Below, piece after piece: positions 34,087-42,287 of a DNA stretch of 44,861 nucleotides. The notes beneath the pieces were generated by a model. The model was not told where the DNA came from. It saw only the letters and a program-made list of their open reading frames with translations, and made no database searches. Origin of the DNA: Burkholderiales bacterium (lineage in GTDB: Bacteria; Pseudomonadota; Gammaproteobacteria; Burkholderiales; Burkholderiaceae_C). Location: the NCBI GenBank assembly GCA_947448955.1, contig CANFPU010000014.1:1-44861 (forward strand), written 5' to 3'. How positions within the stretch are numbered: position 1 is the stretch's first letter; each line of letters opens with the position of its first letter. The translations under genes were made by a program, and so were the position numbers.

Positions 34087-36504
34087 TCAGACCACCGTAC
34101 CCGATTGGCGCAGTTGCGCGATGTCGGCGTCGTTGACACCCAGCCCGCGCAGCAGCGCATCGCTGCCATCACCGGTCAAGCCGGCGCCTCGGTACCCACC
34201 GGGCGTGCCATGCAGCACAACCTGCGCGCCGTGGCGCAGGTACTCGCCCCATTCGGGGTGCTGCGCCGGCAGCAGCAACTGCTCTGACACCGCTTGCGGG
34301 TCAAACCGGAAAAAGTGCTCCGGCAACGCAGCGTCGGCCTGCACGCAGCCCACCCCCTGCGGGGCGAGCCGCGATTCCCAGCTCGCTGCTGGCGCGCCGG
34401 CGAACAACTGGCCGAGTGCCGCGACGACCGGGTCGCCGCCTTGGCGCGCGCTGCTGAAATCGATCGCCGACAAGCCCGCCATCGCATCGCCCAACAACGA
34501 GCCCATGCGTCGCCATTCATCCTCGCGCGCGATCGCCAGAAAGATCCACCCCTGGGCACAAGGGTAAAGACGCCAGAGCGGGTTCAGGCCGAAGCCCTCG
34601 CGATCAGGCAACGCGCGATCGGCCTTGCCGGGGTAGCGCAGCGCATCATCGGCGTTGGCCCAGGCATTGGCGCCGAACATGTCAACGAAGATCGGCTGCC
34701 CAACGCCGTGGCGGCGCTGCGCAGCGAGCCCGAGCAGCGCCGCCGAGCAGATCACCATCGAGGTGTTCGGGTCGGGGTTGACATCGTTGGCGCGCATCAG
34801 ACGGCGCGCAGTCTCGCGCAGCGCCGGCAGGTCCATCAACTCGGCAGGCGGCGCACCGCCGATCTGCTGCAACACCCCACCCATCGCCGCGCCAGGGATC
34901 GGGTGGGTGGACGGGCGCAGCGCGCCTGGCCCGGCCGGCCCATAACCATTGGCCGAGACATAGACCAGCTGGGGGTTGATCGCAGCCAGCGTCGCGTAGC
35001 CCAGACCGAGTCGCTCAGGCACCCCCGGCCGGTAGTTGTGGATGAAGATGTCGGCGCTGGCCACCAATTGCTGGGCGATCTGCTGCGCCCGTGCCTGCTT
35101 CAGGTCCAGGCCGATCGATGCCTTGCCGGTGTTGACCCGGGCAGCGCCCAGGCCCGGCGCCATGCTGCGGAATGGGTCGCCCTCGGGCGGCTCGAACTTG
35201 ATCACCCGTGCACCCAAGTCGGCGAGCAACGAGGCGGCGAAGGGCGCGGCAATGATGGTCGCAGCCTCGACCACCGTCACGCCGTGCAGTGCCGGCTTGC
35301 GCGCTGCATTGCGCGCCGCTGCCCGTGCCGGCACGGCCATCGCGCTCGGTCCCGGCCAGCCCGCCAGCACCTGCGCCGTGTGTTGTCCGACCACCGGCGC
35401 CGAAGCACCCACCGTCCCCGGCGTGAGCGTCAGGTTCGCCAGCAAACCAAGTTGCCGGCCCTGCTCGCCCAGCGGCAGCAGATGCCCGTTGGCCAGTAGA
35501 TCAGCGTCATCGAGCGCCTGCTGAGTGCTTTGGTAGGGGTGCGAGGCCACACCGCCATCCGCGATGAAGATCTGCTGCCATTCGTCCGAGGTCTTTTGCT
35601 GCAGCCGCAGCAGCATCAGGTCGCGAAAGGATTCGCGCGCAGGCTCGGGCCAGAGTTCGGTCGGCCCCGAAACGCCCAGCGCCGCCAATTCGTCGCTCAA
35701 ACCAATGGCACGAACGAAGTTCATGAACAGGTGCGGCAGCAGGTTGCCCATCTGCAGCCAACGGCCATCACCCGTTTGCAGCGGGTGGTAGTTGAGCGTG
35801 GGCATGACCTCGGCCGGGTCGGGCGGTGCGGGCAATTCAGGCTCGCCGCGCGATCGCAGTTGCGCGTTGACCTGCGCTGCCAACACATTGTTCAATTCGT
35901 AGGGCAACAAACCCCGCGCAAGCGAAGTCTCGATCAGCTGGCCCAGACCATCGCGCTCGACCGCGTGCAGCGCTGCCAGCACACCTGCCAGCAGCGACTG
36001 AGACGCCGAGTGGGTAGCGACCTGTAGCGCGGCATAGACCGGGCCAGGGCGCGCCGGCAAACCGCGGAACTGCAGCATCCGACCCACCTTGGCGGCGACC
36101 AGTGCTTCGTAGGCTGGGTAATCGCGGTAAGGGCCGCTGCGGCCGAACGCGCTGACCCAGGCGATCACCAGTCGCGGGTTGGCCTGTGCCAATGCATCGT
36201 CGCTCAGGTCGCCGGCGGCCAGGGACGGGCCACGCACCCAGACGTCGGCACGTTGCGCCAGCCAACGCTGCTGCCGGCGCCGGATGGCGTCATCCCCGTC
36301 AAGCACCGCGCTGCGCTTGCCACGCAGCCACATCGGCGCCGAGGCCATGCTGCGCCAGGGATCGCCGGCGGGCGGCTCGAGCTTGATCACCTGCGCGCCG
36401 AAATCGCTCAGCACCATCGTGCTCAGGCCCGCCATCGGACCCTGGCTTTCATCGACCACCAGGATCCCGCTCAGCGCTGTTCGGGCATTCGAATCTGGGT
36501 TCAT
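34087..36504 (-). CDS. Tandem class III CoA-transferase (two CaiB/BaiF domains)
   Basis: 805 residues, about twice a normal class III CoA-transferase. Domain 1 (about 10-390) begins LSGILVVDESQGPMAGLSTM; domain 2 (about 408-800) begins LHGVTVVEAATIIAAPFAAS. Both have the nucleotide-fold motif (VIKLEPPAGDPWRSMA, VIKFEPPEGDPFRSMA). Aligned to formyl-CoA transferase, whose catalytic Asp lies in GDSNTGM, domain 2 has PDPNTSM with Asp578, whereas domain 1 has ATHSASQ with Thr164. So only domain 2 seems able to form the aspartyl-CoA anhydride; domain 1 is probably structural. Expected to transfer CoA between organic acids. It lies 144 bases upstream of the ABC ATPase gene, same strand. Confidence 0.9.
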   Translation of the reverse strand: MNPDSNARTALSGILVVDESQGPMAGLSTMVLSDFGAQVIKLEPPAGDPWRSMASAPMWLRGKRSAVLDGDDAIRRRQQRWLAQRADVWVRGPSLAAGDLSDDALAQANPRLVIAWVSAFGRSGPYRDYPAYEALVAAKVGRMLQFRGLPARPGPVYAALQVATHSASQSLLAGVLAALHAVERDGLGQLIETSLARGLLPYELNNVLAAQVNAQLRSRGEPELPAPPDPAEVMPTLNYHPLQTGDGRWLQMGNLLPHLFMNFVRAIGLSDELAALGVSGPTELWPEPARESFRDLMLLRLQQKTSDEWQQIFIADGGVASHPYQSTQQALDDADLLANGHLLPLGEQGRQLGLLANLTLTPGTVGASAPVVGQHTAQVLAGWPGPSAMAVPARAAARNAARKPALHGVTVVEAATIIAAPFAASLLADLGARVIKFEPPEGDPFRSMAPGLGAARVNTGKASIGLDLKQARAQQIAQQLVASADIFIHNYRPGVPERLGLGYATLAAINPQLVYVSANGYGPAGPGALRPSTHPIPGAAMGGVLQQIGGAPPAELMDLPALRETARRLMRANDVNPDPNTSMVICSAALLGLAAQRRHGVGQPIFVDMFGANAWANADDALRYPGKADRALPDREGFGLNPLWRLYPCAQGWIFLAIAREDEWRRMGSLLGDAMAGLSAIDFSSARQGGDPVVAALGQLFAGAPAASWESRLAPQGVGCVQADAALPEHFFRFDPQAVSEQLLLPAQHPEWGEYLRHGAQVVLHGTPGGYRGAGLTGDGSDALLRGLGVNDADIAQLRQSGTVV

Positions 36505-36606
36505 GACAGTCTCCAGCCCTGTGAGCCGAAGCCGACGCGCGAGGCACGACGACCGGTCATCATGGACAAGCCAGCCCCCACCGCGTCAACAGTGGCAGCC
36601 TGGCGA

Positions 36607-37617
36607 TCAGCGGCGGTGGGTCAGAAAAAGCTCGTTCACGCAATTCTCGAGGCGACCATCGCGCAAGTACCTCGCCGCCGTGCGGGCCGCAATCGAGCGC
36701 ATGTCGCGCGCGCTCTCCGGCGTGTAGAAGGCCGAATGCGGGGTCAGCAGCAAGCGATGCCTGAGCCAAGTCTCCTCGGCATGCCAGGCCTTGATCAGCG
36801 GCGCGCCGAGATTGGGCGGCTCCTGCGGCAGCACATCGAGCGCGGCCGCCAGCACCTGATCTCGTTGCATCGCATCCTGCAACGCGTCGATGTCGACGAT
36901 GGCACCGCGGGCGGTGTTGACCAACACCAGACCGGGTTTCGCTGCCGCCAATGCCTCGCGACCGATCAAGCCGCGCGTCTCTTCGCTCGCGGGCACGTGC
37001 ACGCTGACGACATCACTCTGGGCGAACAACTCGGTCAACGAGTCAGCGCGGCGGATACCCAAAGCCAGGTCAGAGCCATTGGGCTTGAACGGATCGTAGA
37101 AGACCACGTTCATCCCGAAAGCCTTGGCCCGCAGCGCGGCGGCGGTGCCAATGCGCCCGAGTCCGACAATGCCGAAGGTGCAGATCGACAGCCGTTTGCC
37201 AAAGGGGCTCAAGGCCGGGATCCAGTTGCTCTTAGGATCCTCGCGCAGCCGCTCGTCGTGGTAAGCCGTGCCCTTCATCAGCGTGAGCATCATCGCAATC
37301 GCGTGATCGGCAACTTCCAGCGTGCCGTAATCCGGCGTGTTGCACACCGGGATCCCATGCCGCCCCCAGCGGGCGACGTCGATGTTGTCGAAACCCACGC
37401 CAGCCCGCACATGGACGCGGCAGCGCGGCATCCTGGCGATGAGGTCGTCCGGCAGGTCGGGGCCACCGACGATGCCGTCGGCCAAAGCCCAGACCTCGTC
37501 GCTGACCTCTTCAACGCTTTTGCTGAAATGCGGCGTGACGCCAGGGCCCAGGGCCTCGGTCTCGATATGCAGGTTGTCCGACCAGCGGACCATGGGCCAC
37601 AGTACGTGCAATGTCAT
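36607..37617 (-). CDS. D-isomer 2-hydroxyacid dehydrogenase (CtBP-like)
   Basis: 336 residues from the ATG at 37617; 62 further upstream codons are open but repetitive (Ala/Leu-rich, from a 9-bp tandem repeat) and unlikely to be translated. NAD motif GIVGLGRIGTAAALRAKAFG, then YDPF, substrate Arg in VNTARGAIVD, Glu in DVLPQEPP and the catalytic His in LLLTPHSAFYTPE. The RAGVGFDNIDV segment is also typical. The last part resembles the CtBP-like branch. It interconverts a 2-oxoacid and a D-2-hydroxyacid. It is the first gene of the leftward unit and is divergent from a 2-hydroxyacid oxidase, which supports a hydroxyacid pathway. Confidence 0.93.
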   Translation of the reverse strand: MTLHVLWPMVRWSDNLHIETEALGPGVTPHFSKSVEEVSDEVWALADGIVGGPDLPDDLIARMPRCRVHVRAGVGFDNIDVARWGRHGIPVCNTPDYGTLEVADHAIAMMLTLMKGTAYHDERLREDPKSNWIPALSPFGKRLSICTFGIVGLGRIGTAAALRAKAFGMNVVFYDPFKPNGSDLALGIRRADSLTELFAQSDVVSVHVPASEETRGLIGREALAAAKPGLVLVNTARGAIVDIDALQDAMQRDQVLAAALDVLPQEPPNLGAPLIKAWHAEETWLRHRLLLTPHSAFYTPESARDMRSIAARTAARYLRDGRLENCVNELFLTHRR

Positions 37618-37838
37618 GCTGATCGATTCCAGGTTAGGCCGCCGGCCAACAGGCCGAAGGCATTGAACAGGGGCCGACGAGTATCGCCCAAGCCGAGCAC
37701 AATCAAACCGACTGCGCGCAGGTAGCGTCTGTAAAGCCTGTAACGCCCGTAACGCCCGTAACGCCCACAACACCCGTGGTGCCCATGGTGCCATCAGGCG
37801 CATGGGCTCAAAACCAATTCCGACACAGGAGCCCGACC
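37618..37838. promoter_or_regulatory. Divergent control region, hydroxyacid dehydrogenase / oxidase
   Basis: 221 bases between divergent starts, so promoters for both units should be here. On the right side CAGGAG (37826-37831) is the oxidase ribosome site. The middle holds a 9-bp tandem repeat, listed separately. I could not assign promoter boxes, and no regulator gene is adjacent. Confidence 0.45.
37736..37789 (+). repeat. Degenerate 9-bp tandem repeat
   Basis: Six successive 9-base units: GCCTGTAAC, GCCCGTAAC, GCCCGTAAC, GCCCACAAC, ACCCGTGGT, GCCCATGGT. The middle copies are identical and the outer ones drift. It lies in the divergent promoter region, so copy-number change could alter spacing of control sites. 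Confidence 0.75.
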
Positions 37839-38927
37839 ATGGCCAACGACTTTTCGACCCTTCAGCAGATGGTCAAGCAAGCGCGCGAACAACTGCCGCG
37901 CGGCGACTGGGACTATTTGATCGGGGGCGCTGACACGGAAACATCGCTCAAGCGCAACCGCCTGGCTTTCGAGCGCCTGGCCTTGAAAGCGCGCGTGATG
38001 AACGATGTCTCGCAGGTTCAGCTCAGACGCGATCTGCTGGGGGTCGACCAGCGAATCCCGGTGCTCCTCGCGCCGATCGGCTCGCTGCAGGTGTTCGATG
38101 CGGGCGGCGGCCTATCGGCTGGGCTTGCGGCCGGCGAGTTCGGCATCTTCCAAATTCTGAGCTCGGTCTGCCAACCAGATTTTGAGACGCTGGCCCGCGA
38201 ATCCGCCCACGCCAAGATCTACCAGCTCTACGCCCATGGCGACGAGGCCTGGGTGATGGACATCATCGGCCGCGCCCAGAACGCCGGCTACCAGGCCTTC
38301 TGCCTGACTGTCGACACCCAGGTCTACAGCCGCCGCGAACGCGATCTGCTCAAAGGCTACCTGCCTCTGGCGTCTCGGCGTCCGGGCTTCAAGCCTGGCC
38401 AGCCGCGCGAAGCCACGCTGCAGGCCTCGCTGAGCTGGGACCTGGTCAAGCGCATCAAGGATCGCTTCAGCATGCCGTTGATCCTCAAAGGCATCGCCTG
38501 CGCCGAAGACGCCGATCTTGCGGTCAGCCATGGCGTGGACATCGTCTACGTCTCCAACCATGGCGGTCGCCAACTCGACCAGGGCCGCGGCACCCTGGAC
38601 ATGCTGCCCGAGGTGGTGCGCGCGGTCGGCGGCAGGGCCAAGGTGCTGTTCGATGGCGGCATCCTGCGCGGCACCGACGTGCTCAAAGCGCTGGCGCTAG
38701 GGGCCGACGCCGTCGGCATCGGTCGCCTGGAGGGCTTGGCGATGGCCGCCGGTGGCACCGCGGCCGTGGTGCGAATGCTCGAACTGCTTGAGATCGAGAT
38801 GGCCGCCAATCTCGCGTTGATGGGCTTGTCGTCGATCGACCAGTTGCATCCGGGGTGCGTGCTGCCGGCCGAGCCGGTCGCCAGCCCCCATGTGCTCAGT
38901 GGCTTTCCGCTGCTCGACGAGTATTGA
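37839..38927 (+). CDS. FMN-dependent 2-hydroxyacid oxidase/dehydrogenase
   Basis: 362 residues from the ATG at 37839, with CAGGAG seven bases upstream; a longer open frame begins at 37776. Family landmarks: DYLIGGADTETSLKRNRLAF, FMN pocket LLAPIGSLQVF, AFCLTVDTQVYSRRERDL, Lys in LILKGIACAEDA, catalytic His/Arg motif SNHGGRQLD and DGGILRGTDVLKALALGADA. Members oxidise L-2-hydroxyacids (lactate, glycolate, mandelate) to 2-oxoacids. No membrane-binding loop is obvious, suggesting a soluble oxidase. With the divergent D-specific dehydrogenase it could interconvert stereoisomers of one hydroxyacid through the shared 2-oxoacid. Confidence 0.92.
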   Translation: MANDFSTLQQMVKQAREQLPRGDWDYLIGGADTETSLKRNRLAFERLALKARVMNDVSQVQLRRDLLGVDQRIPVLLAPIGSLQVFDAGGGLSAGLAAGEFGIFQILSSVCQPDFETLARESAHAKIYQLYAHGDEAWVMDIIGRAQNAGYQAFCLTVDTQVYSRRERDLLKGYLPLASRRPGFKPGQPREATLQASLSWDLVKRIKDRFSMPLILKGIACAEDADLAVSHGVDIVYVSNHGGRQLDQGRGTLDMLPEVVRAVGGRAKVLFDGGILRGTDVLKALALGADAVGIGRLEGLAMAAGGTAAVVRMLELLEIEMAANLALMGLSSIDQLHPGCVLPAEPVASPHVLSGFPLLDEY

Positions 38928-38951
38928 GCGCGCCGAGGCAGGCTGCTACCC

Positions 38952-38991
38952 GTTGCTGGCGGTTGCTGGCGGTTGCTGGCGGTTGCTGTCG
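38952..38991 (+). repeat. 10-bp tandem repeat, four copies
   Basis: GTTGCTGGCG three times exactly, then GTTGCTGTCG. It lies 25 bases after the oxidase stop codon and about 100 bases before the RraA-family gene. No coding role. Short exact tandem arrays of this type can vary in copy number between strains. Confidence 0.85.
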
Positions 38992-39093
38992 GCAGGTAGC
39001 CACGGCCGTCGGCCAGGCGAGAACAGCTCACCGCATGAATTGCCGCAAAAGTCCTAACATGCGAACCTCTTTGCCCATGAACGGAGAACACCA

Positions 39094-39795
39094 ATGCTGG
39101 ATCTGACCGATGCCCTGATTGCCGAATTGCAATCGATGGATACGCCCACCGTGTGCAACGCGCTGGAGTTGCTCATCCCGCAACGCCGGGGCTATGGCTA
39201 CACCACCGAGCAGCTGGTCTGCACCCGTCCCGGGCTCAAGCCGATGGTCGGGTTCGCCCGCACGGCCACGATCCGCAGCGCGCACCCGAGCGACCTCGGC
39301 GCCGAAGCTGCGGCGCAACTCTCGGACGCCTACTACGCTTACATCGACCAGGGCGTCAAGCCCAGCGTCATCGTGATCCAGGACATCGACGAGCAGCGCG
39401 GCTACGGCGCCTTCTGGGGCGAGGTGAACAGCGCGATCCACAGCGGTTTCGGCTGCGTCGGCCTGATCACCGATGGCGGCGTGCGCGATCTGCCCGAAGT
39501 AGCCCCCGGATTCCAGATGCTGGCGGGGCGGGTCATTCCTTCGCATGCCTATGTGCATGTGGTCGATTTCGCGCGGCCCATCAACGTCGCCGGCATGCGC
39601 GTCAACCATGGCGACCTGATCCACGCCGACCAGCACGGCGCGGTCGTGATTCCGCACGAGCTCGCGACGAAAGTCAAAGAGGCCGCCGCGCAGATCGTGC
39701 GGCGTGAGCAGGTGATCATCGAGGCCGCCCGGCGGGCCGGCTTCAACATCGACAAGCTGCGCGAAGCGCGCGGCAAGGCTGCCGAGATCCACTGA
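39094..39795 (+). CDS. RraA-family aldolase/decarboxylase-like protein
   Basis: 233 residues, with GGAGAA before the ATG. RraA/HMG-aldolase features: MDTPTVCNALELL at the N-terminus, FARTATIRSAHP, FWGEVNSAIHSGFGCVGLIT and the substrate/metal motif TDGGVRDLPEV, followed by HVVDFARPINVAGMRVNHGD and HADQHGAVVIPHELA. Catalytic members cleave 4-hydroxy-4-methyl-2-oxoglutarate or 4-carboxy-4-hydroxy-2-oxoadipate to pyruvate plus a 2-oxoacid, or decarboxylate oxaloacetate. The intact DGG.RD motif argues for an enzyme rather than the RNase E regulator. Same strand as the oxidase, 166 bases on. Confidence 0.9.
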   Translation: MLDLTDALIAELQSMDTPTVCNALELLIPQRRGYGYTTEQLVCTRPGLKPMVGFARTATIRSAHPSDLGAEAAAQLSDAYYAYIDQGVKPSVIVIQDIDEQRGYGAFWGEVNSAIHSGFGCVGLITDGGVRDLPEVAPGFQMLAGRVIPSHAYVHVVDFARPINVAGMRVNHGDLIHADQHGAVVIPHELATKVKEAAAQIVRREQVIIEAARRAGFNIDKLREARGKAAEIH

Positions 39796-39805
39796 CCGAT
39801 CGATA

Positions 39806-39834
39806 CCGGCCGGCAAGCTGATCTTGCCGGCCGG
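39806..39834. terminator. Strong bidirectional hairpin terminator
   Basis: CCGGCCGGCAAG (39806-39817) and CTTGCCGGCCGG (39823-39834) form a perfect 12-bp stem with a five-base loop. It sits between the stops of the convergent RraA-family gene (39795) and SDR gene (39847). No long T run; the stem is the strongest I found in the window. Confidence 0.7.
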
Positions 39835-39846
39835 CTCGCGCAGCGA

Positions 39847-40620
39847 TCAGGCGTTGCGGATCGTCAGACCGCCATCGACCGGCAATGTCGCACCGGTGAC
39901 GAAACCCGCCGCCGGCAGGCACAGCGACAAAGTCATCTGCGCGACCTCCTCGGGCTCGGCATAGCGCCGCAATGCCACCCGGCGGCGCGCGTACTCGGCT
40001 TTGTGCTCCTGCGAAATACGCTCGGTCATGCCGGTGTTGATCGGACCCGGGCAGATGCAGTTGACGGTGATGCCTTCGGGCCCGAACTCGACCGCCAGCG
40101 ATCGCGTCAAACCCACCACGCCGGACTTGGCTGCGGTGTAAGGGCTGATGAATCGCGTGGCGCCCAGCGCCTCGGTCGACGCGATGTTGACGATGCGCGC
40201 ATCGCTTGCGCGCCGCAGATGCGGCAGTGCGGCGCGAATCATCCGCACTTGCGCGGTCAGCAGCACGTCGAGGCTGCGCGCCCAGCGCGATTCGAAGTCC
40301 TCGGTGTCGACCGCGCCATGCAGCGAAATGCCGGCGTTGTTGATCAGAATGTCGATGCCGCCGAAGTGGCTTGCAATCTCGGCGACGACGCGGTCGATGT
40401 CGTCTTTGCGGCTGACATCAAGTTGCCAGCCGCGCGCGATGCCCCCAGCACCGGTGATCTCGGCAACGACCGGATCGACCGGGCTGATGTCGAGCACGGC
40501 GACCTTGGCACCTTCATCGGCGAACAGGTGTGCGGTTGCCCGGCCCATGCCGCTGGCTGCGCCAGTGACGATGGCGACTTTGCCGGCGATGGAACGCGAA
40601 AGTTTGCTCAATCTGGCCAT
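39847..40620 (-). CDS. Short-chain dehydrogenase/reductase
   Basis: 257 residues from an ATG with AGGAG six bases upstream. Motifs: TGAASGMG, cofactor Asp in VAVLDISPVD (prefers NAD), NNAGISLHG, Ser in VNIASTEALGATRF, YTAAK and CPGPINTGMTERI, ending LPVDGGLTIRNA. A complete classical SDR. Last gene of the leftward catabolic operon that starts with the acyl-CoA dehydrogenase; 95 bases separate it from the second SDR. Substrate unknown, probably a hydroxyacyl or hydroxyacid intermediate. Confidence 0.9.
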   Translation of the reverse strand: MARLSKLSRSIAGKVAIVTGAASGMGRATAHLFADEGAKVAVLDISPVDPVVAEITGAGGIARGWQLDVSRKDDIDRVVAEIASHFGGIDILINNAGISLHGAVDTEDFESRWARSLDVLLTAQVRMIRAALPHLRRASDARIVNIASTEALGATRFISPYTAAKSGVVGLTRSLAVEFGPEGITVNCICPGPINTGMTERISQEHKAEYARRRVALRRYAEPEEVAQMTLSLCLPAAGFVTGATLPVDGGLTIRNA

Positions 40621-40715
40621 GAAGGCTCCTGGATCGGGTGAATGAAACTGCCCCTAGAAGAGGCCTCGAACCAGCGCATTGGCGATGCCGAGACGGCGCA
40701 GATGCGGACGCTGGA

Positions 40716-41465
40716 TCAGGTCCCGCCGTCGACCCGCAGCACCGCACCGGTGGTGAACGACGACGCGCCGCTAGCGAAATACAAAGCCGCACCGACCACC
40801 TCTTCAGCCTCGCCGCCTCGCTTCAGGGCCATGCTGGTGGCGGCGCGCTGGTTGAACGCCACCATGTCCCAGGCCTTGGAAATGTCGGTCAGAAATGGGC
40901 CACACATGATGCTGTTGACGCGCACCTTGGGTCCGAAGGCGAAGGCGAAAGAACGGGTCAGGTTGTTCAGCCCGGCCTTGGCGGCCCCATAGGGCTCCGC
41001 CTGCGGCGCTGGATTGGCCGCGGCCGTCGATGAGATGTTGATGATGCTGCCGCCGTCGCCAGCGGCCATGCGCTCGCCGATCAGCGAACTCAGCCGAAAC
41101 GGGCCTTTCAAGTTCAGCGCGACGACTTTGTCGAACAGCGCTTCGCTGACATCGGAGAGCTTGTCGTACAGAGGTGACAAGCCGGCGTTGTTGACCAGCA
41201 CGTCGACCTTGCCGAAGGTCTGGTACGCGAGGTGAACCAGCGCATCGCAGTCGTCCCAGCGGCTGACATTGGTGGCCACCGGTAGCGCGCGTCGGCCCAT
41301 CGCGCGAATTTCGGCAGCCACCGCTTCACAAGCGTCGAACTTGCGCGACGCGATGATCACGTCGGCGCCCTGATCGGCAAAGCCCAAGGCCATTGCACGG
41401 CCAAGACCGCGGCTGCCGCCGGTCACCAGAACCACTTTGCCGCTGAGGTCAAACAGATTTTTCAT
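40716..41465 (-). CDS. Short-chain dehydrogenase/reductase
   Basis: 249 residues. Motifs: TGGSRGLG, Arg in IIASRKFDAC (suggests NADPH preference), NNAGLSPLYDK, Ser in INISSTAAANPAPQ, YGAAK, and a C-terminal TGAVLRVDGGT. All catalytic residues are present. Five bases after the VOC-family stop, so cotranscribed with it. The two SDRs of this operon differ in the predicted cofactor residue (Asp versus Arg), which would suit separate oxidising and reducing steps. Confidence 0.9.
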   Translation of the reverse strand: MKNLFDLSGKVVLVTGGSRGLGRAMALGFADQGADVIIASRKFDACEAVAAEIRAMGRRALPVATNVSRWDDCDALVHLAYQTFGKVDVLVNNAGLSPLYDKLSDVSEALFDKVVALNLKGPFRLSSLIGERMAAGDGGSIINISSTAAANPAPQAEPYGAAKAGLNNLTRSFAFAFGPKVRVNSIMCGPFLTDISKAWDMVAFNQRAATSMALKRGGEAEEVVGAALYFASGASSFTTGAVLRVDGGT

Positions 41466-41470
41466 GATGA

Positions 41471-42253
41471 TCAGGTCTCCAATGTCGGGTTCTGTTTCAG
41501 CACACGAAAATAAACGCCACCCAGGTGAAACGAGTCATCCTCGACCCGGCAACCGCAAGCCACCGCGCGATCCAGCGTGGCCGCTGGGTCGCTGACCTCG
41601 ACCCGTATCGCGCTCAGGCATTCGGTTCTGCCCTCGACAAAACAGATCGTGCCGTCTTCGAAGACCAGCGCCGGGTCGGTACCCATGCGCGTCAACGGCG
41701 TCTCGACAATACGCGACCAATGCGCAGCCAGCCCCTCTCGGTCGGGGCTTTGAATCTCGATGCCGAGCATCCGGTGGGTGTCTTCGGTGCGGATGAAGGA
41801 CTGCCAATCAGGGCCAGCGGGCCACCAAGTCCCCATCCGATCATCGCCGCCGGCGCTGTGCCCGAACTCGATGAAGGCGGCCCGGCAGTCGCGCGGATGC
41901 AGTTGTGCGTTCTGGTAGGTGTCGCGCTCGATCACGTGCGCCGTGCGCACGCCCAGGGCCTCGGCCGCCGCTTGGCGCCGGCGCGGATCGTTGGCCTGAA
42001 AGATCGCCATGTAGCCGCCGTGACCACGGGTTCGAGCGATGAACCGCCCGGCCGCGGTGTCGTCGCGAAACGGCGCAACCACCTCCAGGAAGCCTGTGCC
42101 GATCGGGATCAGCGCATTCTCCAAGCCGTAGTGCGCGACATTGGGGTCGCGGTAGCAGACCGCCACCTTGAAGATCGCTTGCAGATCATCGATGACCGGG
42201 GCCAACCGGGGCGCGGCCAGACAGATCTGGCGCAGACGAAGATAGTCCGACAT
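41471..42253 (-). CDS. VOC/glyoxalase-like protein
   Basis: 260 residues from the ATG at 42253 (MSDYLRLRQICLAAPRLAPV); the frame is open 28 codons further upstream. It contains two vicinal-oxygen-chelate-like modules. The first has YGLENALIPIGTGFLEVVAP and GYMAIFQANDP; the second begins about HRMLGIEIQSPDREGLAAHW and includes VFEDGTICFVEG. Glu in FLEVVAP and the acidic end of VYFRVLKQNPTLE resemble glyoxalase metal positions, but a full set of ligands is not certain. Such proteins can be dioxygenases, isomerases, epimerases or glyoxalase-like lyases. Context: between a CoA-transferase and SDRs, so perhaps an epimerase or lyase of a CoA ester. Confidence 0.78.
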   Translation of the reverse strand: MSDYLRLRQICLAAPRLAPVIDDLQAIFKVAVCYRDPNVAHYGLENALIPIGTGFLEVVAPFRDDTAAGRFIARTRGHGGYMAIFQANDPRRRQAAAEALGVRTAHVIERDTYQNAQLHPRDCRAAFIEFGHSAGGDDRMGTWWPAGPDWQSFIRTEDTHRMLGIEIQSPDREGLAAHWSRIVETPLTRMGTDPALVFEDGTICFVEGRTECLSAIRVEVSDPAATLDRAVACGCRVEDDSFHLGGVYFRVLKQNPTLET

Positions 42254-42287
42254 GTTGCTGCCTTTCTTGCCGACGCGCGACGCTGGC

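Noticed and set aside
34294-35499. 401-codon plus-strand frame opposite the tandem CoA-transferase
   Set aside because: Arg/Gln-rich shadow of a gene with complete motifs.
36253-37725. 490-codon plus-strand frame opposite the CoA-transferase and dehydrogenase genes
   Set aside because: It spans two well-supported minus-strand genes and has shadow-type composition.
38952-38991. Tandem array considered as a CRISPR or iteron origin
   Set aside because: Units are 10 bases with no spacers, and no replication or cas gene is present.
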